From Draconibacterium sp. (GTDB lineage: Bacteria; Bacteroidota; Bacteroidia; Bacteroidales; Prolixibacteraceae), in contig WGCT01000373.1 of the NCBI GenBank assembly GCA_015493625.1, forward strand, positions 1 through 7,519: 7,519 nt of DNA. Reading direction: 5' to 3'. Both the position numbers and the translations under genes were made by a program. Positions 1 through 7,370 of this stretch are shown one piece after another (the first letter of the stretch is position 1; the number at the start of each line of letters is the position of its first letter). The notes beneath the pieces were generated by a model that worked only from the letters and a program-made list of their open reading frames with translations, did no database searches and had not been told where the DNA came from.

Positions 1-10
1 ACCTAACATT

Positions 11-36
11 TTAGTTGTTTAACTAATTAATTAGTT
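11..36. promoter_or_regulatory. Candidate repressor operator (overlapping inverted repeats)
   Basis: Positions 21-36 read AACTAATTAATTAGTT, a perfect 16-bp palindrome. Its left half also pairs with an upstream copy: TTAGTT (11-16), a 4-base spacer, then AACTAA (21-26). This gives three alternating half-sites of the same hexamer. The array lies 12 bp upstream of the candidate -33 element of the blaI-like gene. BlaI/MecI repressors are dimers that bind dyads near their own promoter, so autoregulation is a reasonable inference. The half-site is AT-rich and does not resemble the TACA/TGTA core known from staphylococci, so the assignment rests on position and symmetry only. Confidence 0.45.
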
Positions 37-48
37 TTAGGCATGATT

Positions 49-79
49 TTTGCTAAAATAAAGATTTTATATCAGTTTG
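49..79 (+). promoter_or_regulatory. Probable Bacteroidota-type promoter of the blaI-blaR-like operon
   Basis: A TTTG at 49-52 is followed after 19 bp by TCAGTTTG at 72-79. This matches the Bacteroidota primary-sigma pattern TTTG-N19-TAnnTTTG except for C in place of A at the second base of the -7 element. Transcription would start near 86, leaving a leader of roughly 20 bases before the ATG at 105. The palindromic repeats at 11-36 lie just upstream. Confidence 0.5.
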
Positions 80-104
80 TTTAAACGTATATAAGTTGAA
101 AAAA

Positions 105-491
105 ATGAAAGAATTAACAAAAGCTGAAGATCAGATTATGCAGCTGCTTTGGAAACTTGAAAAAGCATTTGTGAAAGATATAATTGAACTGATGCCAAGC
201 CCGAAACCTGCATATAACACGGTTTCTACAATTATTCGCATATTAGAAAAGAAAGGCTTTGTGGGGCACAATGCTTACGGTAAAACACATGAATATTTTC
301 CGTTAGTTTCAAAAAAAGAGTACACCGGTACTTATATGAAGAATTTTATGCGTACCTATTTTAGTGGTTCGTTTCACGAAATGGTTTCGTTTTTTGCGCG
401 AGAAGACAACATGAGTTTGTCGGATTTAGACGAGTTGATTAACGACGTAAAACGCGATTTAAAAAACGAGAAAAAGAGAGACCATGAATAG
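105..491 (+). CDS. BlaI/MecI-family transcriptional repressor
   Basis: A 128-residue cytoplasmic DNA-binding protein of the BlaI/MecI/CopY (penicillinase repressor) family, at the usual family length. The N-terminal winged helix spans about residues 1-70. It begins with the typical LTKAEDQIMQLLWKLEKAF and has a recognition helix at about 36-51 (AYNTVSTIIRILEKKG), followed by a wing ending near HEYFPL. Residues 75-128 form the helical dimerisation tail, with the commonly seen MSLSDLDELI segment at 103-112. A TTG at 96 in the same frame would add three residues. The ATG at 105 is preferred because homologues start directly before LTKAE. The 3' end overlaps the peptidase gene by 8 bp, so the two are translationally coupled. 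In the family, activation of the partner peptidase leads to repressor cleavage and derepression. The regulated target here is unknown, and the operon itself is the best candidate. Confidence 0.93.
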   Translation: MKELTKAEDQIMQLLWKLEKAFVKDIIELMPSPKPAYNTVSTIIRILEKKGFVGHNAYGKTHEYFPLVSKKEYTGTYMKNFMRTYFSGSFHEMVSFFAREDNMSLSDLDELINDVKRDLKNEKKRDHE

Positions 492-1893
492 TGCCGTAAA
501 TTTTGTATTTGAGTCGGGTGTAAGTATTTCGTTATTTGCTCTCATTTATATTTTCTTTTTGCGGAAAGAGACATTTTTTAAACTCAACCGGTTTTTCTTA
601 TTAGGAGCGATTTTATTTTCTATTGTTCTTCCATTTTTAAAATTCCGGATTTTTGCGCCAAAACAAATTATGCTTGCCGAAGTTACGGTAACACCATATA
701 AAAATTTACTCGAAGCAGTTACTATTTATAGTCATAATCTCTCTGGCAACATCGAGCACGCACTCCTTTCAACCGAAACAACTATTTTTATTTATGTTGG
801 AGGAGTCCTTATTTTTTTAGGACTGTTTTTATTTCGGATTGGACAGATTGTTTTATTAATTCGCAAAAACAATGTTCAGCACCATAGTAGATTTAAATTG
901 GTTGTTATAGAGAAAGAGTTAAGTCCGTTTTCGTTTTTAGACTATATTTTTGTGAGTCGTTCGCTTCTGGAAAAAGAGGGGAACGACAGAATGATGGCTC
1001 ATGAATTCGAGCATGTAAAACAAGGGCATACTTTTGATGTGCTCTTACTCGAGTTTCTTACTGCTTTTCAGTGGTTTAATCCATTTATGTGGATGTTGCG
1101 CCGGGCAATTCGCGAAAATCATGAGTTTCTGGCCGACCAGGCCGTTCTCTCGTCGGGTATCACCCGAGCATATTATAAAAAGTTATTATTAAATCAGTTT
1201 GTTGGAGACCAGTTAGTTATCTCCAATAACTTCAATTATTCATTAATTAAAAACAGAATTAAAATGATGTCGAAAATAGAATCTTCGAAATTTGCCATTA
1301 CAAAAATATTATTTGGAGTAGTAGTAGCAGTTGTGCTCGTAGTTGCTTTTGCATGCGAGCAAAAAGAGTCGGTAATTATGGAGCCGGCCCCAAAAGAACC
1401 TATGTTAAAAGTAGCTATTAAAAATAATGAGTTAACGTTTGAAGGAACTCCCGAAACGCTTGCAAAATTAAAGGAGATGTTTCCTGATGAATCGGGGTAC
1501 GATATAAAACCGGATAGTTTGGGAAATATAATTTTAAAGAAAGACAATAATACTGATATAATTTCGCGTGAAAATATGAATGTATTTTACATTGTTGATG
1601 ATGCGCCGGAATTTCCGGGAGGTGAAGATGCATTGAGGAGTTATATCTCAAAATCGGTTAATTATCCGGAAGTTGCACAGCAGAAAAAAATTCAGGGGAA
1701 AGTGTATGTCTCTTTTATTGTTAACAAAAATGGTAATGTTGTCGATGCGAAGATAGCACGGGGTGTTGCCCCATCGATTGACAATGAAGCTTTGCGCGTG
1801 GTTCGAAGTCTTCCTAAATGGATACCCGGCAAACAAAGAGGAGAAGCTGTAAATGTATCTTATACAGTACCCATAAATTTTGTATTGCAATAA
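484..1893 (+). CDS. BlaR1/MecR1-like M56 membrane metallopeptidase with TonB C-terminal domain
   Basis: A 469-residue membrane protein, partner of the preceding repressor (8-bp overlap, ATGAATAG). Hydrophobic segments lie at about 10-26, 36-52, 99-125 and 275-290. The M56 zinc motif HEFEH is at residues 173-177 in the cytoplasmic loop, and HEFLAD (213-218) supplies the likely third ligand, Glu214, so the catalytic site looks intact. After the fourth membrane segment comes a linker, then a TonB-like C-terminal domain (about 376-469) with PEFPGG, a YPEVAQQKKIQGKVYVSF stretch and WIPGKQRG. Classical BlaR1 has a penicillin-binding sensor domain there, with SxxK, SxN and KTG motifs, and none is seen. 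The protein is therefore more likely an envelope-signal transducer than a beta-lactam sensor, and its signal is unknown. Cys291, directly after the fourth segment, follows a lipobox-like VVAFA. Confidence 0.92.
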   Translation: MNSAVNFVFESGVSISLFALIYIFFLRKETFFKLNRFFLLGAILFSIVLPFLKFRIFAPKQIMLAEVTVTPYKNLLEAVTIYSHNLSGNIEHALLSTETTIFIYVGGVLIFLGLFLFRIGQIVLLIRKNNVQHHSRFKLVVIEKELSPFSFLDYIFVSRSLLEKEGNDRMMAHEFEHVKQGHTFDVLLLEFLTAFQWFNPFMWMLRRAIRENHEFLADQAVLSSGITRAYYKKLLLNQFVGDQLVISNNFNYSLIKNRIKMMSKIESSKFAITKILFGVVVAVVLVVAFACEQKESVIMEPAPKEPMLKVAIKNNELTFEGTPETLAKLKEMFPDESGYDIKPDSLGNIILKKDNNTDIISRENMNVFYIVDDAPEFPGGEDALRSYISKSVNYPEVAQQKKIQGKVYVSFIVNKNGNVVDAKIARGVAPSIDNEALRVVRSLPKWIPGKQRGEAVNVSYTVPINFVLQ

Positions 1894-1902
1894 TTAAACC
1901 AA

Positions 1903-1933
1903 TTTGACTTTATAATGCCGCTTAATATTTTTG
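1903..1933 (+). promoter_or_regulatory. Consensus Bacteroidota-type promoter of the TPR gene
   Basis: TTTG at 1903-1906, a 19-bp spacer, then TATTTTTG at 1926-1933. This is a full match to TTTG-N19-TAnnTTTG, placed 45 bp before the ATG at 1979. It implies a start site near 1940 and a leader of about 40 bases. The promoter lies just after the stop of the peptidase gene, so the TPR gene can be transcribed independently of the blaI-like operon. No hairpin terminator is seen between the two genes, so read-through is also possible. Confidence 0.62.
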
Positions 1934-1978
1934 TTAAAGCAGTTGTAATAATCTGAGAACCAATAAATAAAACAAGCC

Positions 1979-3229
1979 ATGAAACAGAGAATGTTACTTA
2001 TTATCTTTGGTTTATTAACCATTTCGTTTAATTCTTTTTCGCAAAGGAAAATCGATTTATTAATTCTCAACAAAAACTATTCGAAAGCTTTAACAGAGAT
2101 TGATAATCAGTTAACCAAAAAACCGTCGGCAGAATTGTATCATAAAAAAGGGGCAATATACAGTAGTTTGCAAAACTATCAGGAGGCAATTGAAGCTTAC
2201 AAAAAAGCATTGGAAACAGAGCCAAACAATGTTGATGTTTTGGGCGAAATTGCCGAAGATTTGGCCGTTCTTGGAAATAATGCCGATGCAGTTAGGTTTT
2301 ACAATAAGGCAATAGCACTGAGCAATAACAATTTAACATTAATGGGAAAACTGGGGCGAGTTTATATCAATCAAAAAGAGTATAAAAAAGCATACAATAC
2401 GTTTAATTCAATTTATGCAATCGATTCAACAAATGTTTTCTGGAATAAACAGTTGGCTTTCTGTTCGTTTCGCATTCTTAAGCGCAAGCAGGCAGTACAT
2501 TTATACGAGAAAGTGCTGGAAGCTAATCCACGCGATTATGGAACTTACAGCAATTTAATTCACGCATACAACTGGAGAAAAGAGTCGAAAAAAATCAGCA
2601 AATTAATTACCAAAGGGTTAGAGCAGTTCCCAAACGATCCGGGACTGCTTTTAGAATATGCCAACTTTAATTTTAAAAAGAAGTTTTATCCGTCGGCAAT
2701 GGTCGGATTCGAAAATTATTTTAAAGCCGGTGGCGATTCCATTCAATCTATTGTGTTGAATTACGCAATATGCACCTATTTTTCAAACGATATAGAGAAA
2801 GCGTTAACAATTCTTACACCGCTTTTTACATCGAGTCCGAACAACCAGTTTGTGATATTTTATTCGGGACTTTGTTATAAAAAAATGAAAGATTTTAAAG
2901 AAGCCGAAAAACTAATGAAATGGGCAATCGACGCTTCAATTCCCGAATATATTGCCGATATGTATCACCATTTAGGGCAAATTTATGGGCAGCAGCGGAA
3001 GTTTAAAGAGTCGATTGATGCTTTAAAAAACTCGTATAAATATAACCCCGATAATTATGAAGTTTTATTTGAAATAGCCACAACTTACGAAGAGTTTAAC
3101 TCGAATAAAACATTGGCACTTAACTATTACCGGCTCTATATTAAAGATGCAAAAGAGGACGATAAAAATGTGAATTATGCATTCGACCGCATCACAAAAA
3201 TTAAAGAAGATCTCTTTTTCGATGAGTAA
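1979..3229 (+). CDS. Secreted tetratricopeptide-repeat protein
   Basis: A 416-residue protein with a Sec signal peptide: a charged start (MKQR), a hydrophobic core at 5-17 and a probable cleavage site after SFS at residue 21 (SFS|QRK). There is no lipobox cysteine, so a soluble periplasmic protein is expected. Residues from about 22 to 395 are helical repeats of about 34 residues. Clear TPR signatures are at 52-85 (YHKKGAIYSSLQNYQEAIEA, then P82), 86-119, 120-153, 325-358 (LGQIYGQQRKFKESIDALKN, then P357) and 359-392, with more divergent units between, for roughly ten in all. TPR arrays are protein-binding scaffolds, and nothing indicates an enzyme. Its downstream neighbour encodes an exported barrel protein on the same strand 91 bp away, so a partner role in the envelope is possible but unproven. 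The precise family is not recognised. Confidence 0.85.
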   Translation: MKQRMLLIIFGLLTISFNSFSQRKIDLLILNKNYSKALTEIDNQLTKKPSAELYHKKGAIYSSLQNYQEAIEAYKKALETEPNNVDVLGEIAEDLAVLGNNADAVRFYNKAIALSNNNLTLMGKLGRVYINQKEYKKAYNTFNSIYAIDSTNVFWNKQLAFCSFRILKRKQAVHLYEKVLEANPRDYGTYSNLIHAYNWRKESKKISKLITKGLEQFPNDPGLLLEYANFNFKKKFYPSAMVGFENYFKAGGDSIQSIVLNYAICTYFSNDIEKALTILTPLFTSSPNNQFVIFYSGLCYKKMKDFKEAEKLMKWAIDASIPEYIADMYHHLGQIYGQQRKFKESIDALKNSYKYNPDNYEVLFEIATTYEEFNSNKTLALNYYRLYIKDAKEDDKNVNYAFDRITKIKEDLFFDE

Positions 3230-3320
3230 AAACCGAAAAGCTATATGGTTTGAGTTTAATCTGTTTCGCTGCTTTTAACTTATCAGTTCTTTGCGTACAT
3301 TCGAGGCCTAAAGTTTTGGA

Positions 3321-6191
3321 ATGAGAAAAATAATTTTGATGCTAATTCTGACGATTGGGTTTTCGAATCTGAAAGCCCAGTATTTTCAAACCGGGCAAGA
3401 CCCGGCATCAATAAAATGGCGGCAAATTAATACCAAAAATTTTCAGCTAATTTATCCCAACTATTATGAATTACAGGCTCAAAAGCTTGCCTCTATTATG
3501 GAAAAGGTTTATGCATACCGGAGTAAATCAATGCATTACAGTCCCCGGCCAATTTCAATAATATTGCATACACAAACTGTTCAATCGAATGGGCTGGTTG
3601 CGTGGGCACCCAAGCGGTCGGAATTTTACACCATTCCACATCAGGACATTTATCCGCAAAACTGGCTCGAACAATTGGCTGTGCACGAGTTTCGCCATGT
3701 GGTACAAATCGATAAAATTAATTCGGAACTTCCTAAAATCATAAAAATTTTACTTGGAGAACAAGGCACAGCACTGGTTTTTGGCACATTTTTACCGTGG
3801 TGGTTTATCGAGGGCGATGCTGTGGTTACCGAAACAGCATTGAGTAATTTCGGTCGAGGCCGATTTCCTTCGTTTTTAATGGAATTAAAAGCTCAGCTAG
3901 TTGAAAAAGGCGCTTTTAAATACGACAAAGCATACAACGGTTCGATAAAAGACTTTGTGCCCGACCATTATAAATTGGGTTACTATCTGGTGGGAGAAGC
4001 TCGTAAGAAATATGGAGTAGGGGTGTGGGACTCTGTTGTAACGCGGGTGGGAACAAAACCTTTTTCGCTACATCCGTTTAATAAAGCTCTGAAAATAGAA
4101 ACCGGATTTAATAAAGTACAGTTGTATAATTCGCTTTTCGGAGAGTTGAAAAATAGTTGGACGAAAGAGGATAAGAACTTCAAAAAGCCCGTTTTTAAGC
4201 AGGTCTCAAAAACCAATAAAACATATACAAACTATAAATATAATTATTGGTTGAACGACTCTGTTTTTGTATCGTACAGAACTTCGTTAAACACAACTCC
4301 GGCATTTATTTCAATCAACAAAAATGGTGTTGAAAAGAAAATTTTAGTCCCCGGAACCATTTTTAATGAATCGGTGAATTATCGGGGCGATTGGCTGATT
4401 TATTCCGAGCATATTCCGGATCTTCGCTGGCAGCACAGTGGTAAAGCATTAATTCGTTTGTACAATATTAAAAATAGACAGAAAAAAGATATACCTACGC
4501 AATTTACCGCTTTTTCACCTTCAATTTCTCCCAATTTAGAAAAGATAATTGTGGTTGAAACCGACTTTTCGAGTAACAATTATCTTGCTGTTTACGATAT
4601 AAAATCAGCAAAGCTTTTGTACCGCATTCAAACAAAAAATAATAACTATTTTTTCTCTCCCGATTGGCTAAACAAACGTGAAATTATAACTATTGTTTTG
4701 ACTAAAAAAGGGAAGCAATTGGCAACTTTTAATATTGAAACCGGGAAGATGAAATTGCTGAATTTGTTTGATTTGGGCAATATAAAAAGTTTAAAAGTTA
4801 AAAATAGTCAGTTGTTTTTTGTTAGTAGTATTTTAGGAAAAGATGCACTTTTCGAGATGAATTTAAGCAACCACTCTATTCATTTAATTTATAATCCGCG
4901 TTTTGGAGCCGATTATCCTGCAATCTCAAAAAACGGTACGCATATTATATTTAGCGATTATACATCTAACGGATTCAGACTGCTTAAAATTAAGAATACC
5001 CGATTGAAAAAAATAAATTCAGCCAGTAAATACAACTATCAACTGGCTGATAATTTGGCAAAACAAGAGTCGGGGGTAATCAACTTTACCAATACCGATT
5101 CAATAAAATACTCCTCTAAAAAATATAAAAAGGTGGCTCATCTTTTTAATTTTCATAGTTGGGCACCGGTATCGATTGATGTGAATAGTTACAATTTTTC
5201 TCCCGGTGTAAGTTTTATGTCTCAAAATAAATTAGGAACCTCCGAAACAATTTTGGGATACGAGTGGGACATTTCTGAAAAAACAGGGAAAGTTTATGCA
5301 AAATATACCTACAAAGGGTGGTTTCCAATTATCGATTTCGAAATAAATAGTGGGAAAAGAGCCTCTAACTATACGCTAATTGAGACCTCTTTGAATAACA
5401 GTAATGATACTACAACACAGCGCTTTACATGGAACGAAACGAACCTTAATTTCGATGTTCGGATTCCGCTGAATTTATCAAAAGGAAAGAACAGACGATT
5501 TCTGCAACCGGAAATACAATACGGATATACTTTCTACGGCCACGATAAAAGTACACCTGAAAAGTTTGTAAAAGGTAATTCGCAGTCGCTTGTTTATCGC
5601 TTGTATTATAGTCAGTTTTTGTACAAAAGTGCTCAGGATGTTTGGCCCGATTTTGGAATCATTGCCGATGCTAGTTTTTATCATTCGCCGCTTGGAACCA
5701 CCGATTTGGGGACAATGCTACTTGGGCAGTCGGTACTTTATTTGCCGGGTATTCTTGCCAATCACGGAGTTCGCGTCTATTCCGGTTTTCAGCAAAAAGA
5801 GAACGATGGAGTTTATAGCTTTTCCGATGCCATTAGGTATCCTCGTGGTTGGGGGAAAGTTAATACAACCGAAATGTCCAGTTTTGCATTCGATTATAAA
5901 TTACCATTGTTCTATCCCGAATGGAGTGTTGGAGGACTGGTGTATCTGAAACGTATAACAGCTTCGCTGTTTGCCGATTATGCAAATTTAAAAGGTTATT
6001 ATTACGAAAATGGAGTTGCTTCCGGAACCTATTCTTCAACTATTTCATCGGTTGGTGCTGAACTGTTGGGCGATATGCATTTTTTACGTTTTTATGCCCC
6101 TGTTCAAATGGGATTCAGAACTTCGTACTTACCTCAAAAAAATAGTGTTTTTTTCGACTTTTTGTTGTCAATCGACTTCAATTCGCTTTAG
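3321..6191 (+). CDS. Exported HEXXH-motif protein with propeller-like region and C-terminal outer-membrane beta-barrel
   Basis: A 956-residue protein with a signal peptide (MRKIILMLILTIGFSNLKA, cleavage likely after residue 19, before QYF). Residues about 35-280 resemble a peptidase-MA-like gluzincin: HEFRH at 122-126 and, 38 residues after the second His, WFIEG with Glu164 as the expected third zinc ligand. Residues about 300-600 contain repeated strand-rich segments like TolB/WD40 propeller blades: FSPSISPNLEKIIVVE at 398-413, FFSPDWLNKREIITIV at 444-459 and YPAISKNGTHIIFSD at 532-546. A HLFNFHSWAP segment at 607-616 leads into about 340 residues of alternating polar/aromatic strands, as in an outer-membrane beta-barrel. 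Such proteins occur in Bacteroidota, usually annotated as hypothetical or TolB-like. An outer-membrane-anchored protease or chaperone-like role is inferred, and the substrate is unknown. The last 24 bp overlap the convergent gene. Confidence 0.82.
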   Translation: MRKIILMLILTIGFSNLKAQYFQTGQDPASIKWRQINTKNFQLIYPNYYELQAQKLASIMEKVYAYRSKSMHYSPRPISIILHTQTVQSNGLVAWAPKRSEFYTIPHQDIYPQNWLEQLAVHEFRHVVQIDKINSELPKIIKILLGEQGTALVFGTFLPWWFIEGDAVVTETALSNFGRGRFPSFLMELKAQLVEKGAFKYDKAYNGSIKDFVPDHYKLGYYLVGEARKKYGVGVWDSVVTRVGTKPFSLHPFNKALKIETGFNKVQLYNSLFGELKNSWTKEDKNFKKPVFKQVSKTNKTYTNYKYNYWLNDSVFVSYRTSLNTTPAFISINKNGVEKKILVPGTIFNESVNYRGDWLIYSEHIPDLRWQHSGKALIRLYNIKNRQKKDIPTQFTAFSPSISPNLEKIIVVETDFSSNNYLAVYDIKSAKLLYRIQTKNNNYFFSPDWLNKREIITIVLTKKGKQLATFNIETGKMKLLNLFDLGNIKSLKVKNSQLFFVSSILGKDALFEMNLSNHSIHLIYNPRFGADYPAISKNGTHIIFSDYTSNGFRLLKIKNTRLKKINSASKYNYQLADNLAKQESGVINFTNTDSIKYSSKKYKKVAHLFNFHSWAPVSIDVNSYNFSPGVSFMSQNKLGTSETILGYEWDISEKTGKVYAKYTYKGWFPIIDFEINSGKRASNYTLIETSLNNSNDTTTQRFTWNETNLNFDVRIPLNLSKGKNRRFLQPEIQYGYTFYGHDKSTPEKFVKGNSQSLVYRLYYSQFLYKSAQDVWPDFGIIADASFYHSPLGTTDLGTMLLGQSVLYLPGILANHGVRVYSGFQQKENDGVYSFSDAIRYPRGWGKVNTTEMSSFAFDYKLPLFYPEWSVGGLVYLKRITASLFADYANLKGYYYENGVASGTYSSTISSVGAELLGDMHFLRFYAPVQMGFRTSYLPQKNSVFFDFLLSIDFNSL

Positions 6192-7370
6192 CGTTAGCAC
6201 TGTAACTTCGGGAGGCATATTAATTCGCCATGGAAATCCGATTGTTCCCAAACCTGTATTTACATATAAATATACATTATATTTACTATACAATCCACCC
6301 CACTCTTTTCGGGTAAACCACGCAAAGCTAAATGGTATTCCTGCTTTAATTATTCCAAACTGAAAACCATGAGTGTGCCCGGCAAGAGTTAAGTTAACAG
6401 GCTGCTTACCTGCTACTTGCGATTCCCAATGAGCAGGATCGTGTGTTAACAGAATTTTAAAGGCGTTGTTGGGTACTCCCGAGAGTGCCTTTTCTAAGTT
6501 TGCATATTGTGGGAAAGGTGGGTGTCCCCAGTTTTCAACACCAATAACATAAATCGAATCAGCTTTTCTTGTAATTACTACATGCTCATTTTTTAATAAA
6601 GTAAATCCAAATTTTTTATGCGCGTTGGCAATGCGTTCAAAGTTCGTATTCTTTGCCTGCTTGCTTTGCCAGTCGCTGTAATTCCCGTAATCGTGATTCC
6701 CTAATATCGAAAAGCTTTTTCTATTCTTGGTCATTTTCTCAAAAACAGGTGCCCATCCATCTAATTCCGATGAGTAGTTGTTGACCAAATCGCCTGTAAA
6801 GAAAAGTATATCAGGATTTATCTCTTCAATTTTCGATTCTATATTCTTTAAAAGTTTATGAGAGTGACTAAGGCTTCCAAGGTGGATGTCAGAAATCTGA
6901 ACAATTTTATACCCATCGAAATCTCGAGGAAGATTTTTAAAACTTAGTTCAATATGTTTTGTTACTACACGCCCGGTTCCGAAAACAATACCATAAATAA
7001 CGAAAAGAGTGAAACAAACTGAAATTATAAGTCTGGTAAAACTCAAAGTTTCTCGATATCTTGTATTCTTAAAAAGTAATCCGAAAAAATAGAAGAGGGC
7101 AAGTGGAGCTTTAAAAACAATGTCGATAGATAAAATGCCATTGCTAAAAAAATAGCAGTTGTAGTTTTTTGCAGTACGAATATTACCGGGCCAAATATAA
7201 AGTAGTAGGAGAGAGAGAAAAATAGAAACACTAAGGAACAGAAGAGAAAAGATAATTTGCTTTTTATATCGCTTTGAAATTAATTGAGTTACTGCTTTTA
7301 AACCTCCAAAACTAATAAGAATGTAAAACAGACCAAAAGCAATAGAAAAAAGAAGATGAATTGATCTCAT
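6168..7370 (-). CDS. Membrane-anchored calcineurin-like metallophosphoesterase (YkuE/YaeI type)
   Basis: A 400-residue protein. The N-terminal third holds four hydrophobic segments (about 4-22, 39-60, 84-100 and 111-131). A calcineurin-like phosphoesterase domain covers 150-400. All dinuclear-metal motifs are present in order: DIHLG (Asp161, His163), GDLV (Asp194), GNHD (Asn225, His226), LTHDP (His310) and GHTHG (His332, His334), so the enzyme should be active. The ISDIHLG and LAGHTHGFQFG wording fits the YkuE/YaeI branch, whose characterised or proposed members act on phospholipid or lipid A precursors. The substrate here cannot be read from sequence. Four membrane segments are more than the simple anchor or signal of YkuE and place the enzyme at the inner membrane. 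The start is the only Met before residue 213. The gene is convergent to, and overlaps by 24 bp, the barrel-protein gene. No convincing promoter was found in the 149 bp upstream. Confidence 0.92.
   Translation of the reverse strand: MRSIHLLFSIAFGLFYILISFGGLKAVTQLISKRYKKQIIFSLLFLSVSIFLSLLLLYIWPGNIRTAKNYNCYFFSNGILSIDIVFKAPLALFYFFGLLFKNTRYRETLSFTRLIISVCFTLFVIYGIVFGTGRVVTKHIELSFKNLPRDFDGYKIVQISDIHLGSLSHSHKLLKNIESKIEEINPDILFFTGDLVNNYSSELDGWAPVFEKMTKNRKSFSILGNHDYGNYSDWQSKQAKNTNFERIANAHKKFGFTLLKNEHVVITRKADSIYVIGVENWGHPPFPQYANLEKALSGVPNNAFKILLTHDPAHWESQVAGKQPVNLTLAGHTHGFQFGIIKAGIPFSFAWFTRKEWGGLYSKYNVYLYVNTGLGTIGFPWRINMPPEVTVLTLKRIEVD

Noticed and set aside
96..104. In-frame TTG start nine bases upstream of the blaI-like ATG
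   Set aside because: It only adds MKK before the conserved start, and the family typically begins right before LTKAE; ATG at 105 is the more likely start.
1236..1890. Minus-strand open frames of 77-103 codons opposite the peptidase gene
   Set aside because: They lie wholly opposite a well-supported gene, have no recognisable domains, and their composition is that of shadow frames.
3229..3251. Possible terminator hairpin after the TPR gene (AAACC ... GGTTT)
   Set aside because: The stem is only five pairs with a loop of about 12 bases and no following T-tract, too weak to call.
3264..3293. Possible promoter for the barrel-protein gene (TTTC, N18, GTTCTTTG)
   Set aside because: Both elements deviate from the Bacteroidota consensus, including the TA of the -7 element, and the spacer is short; kept only as a remark in a finding.
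5590..6363. Plus-strand alternative-frame openings within and beyond the end of the barrel-protein gene
   Set aside because: They overlap two well-supported genes in other frames and encode no recognisable protein family.
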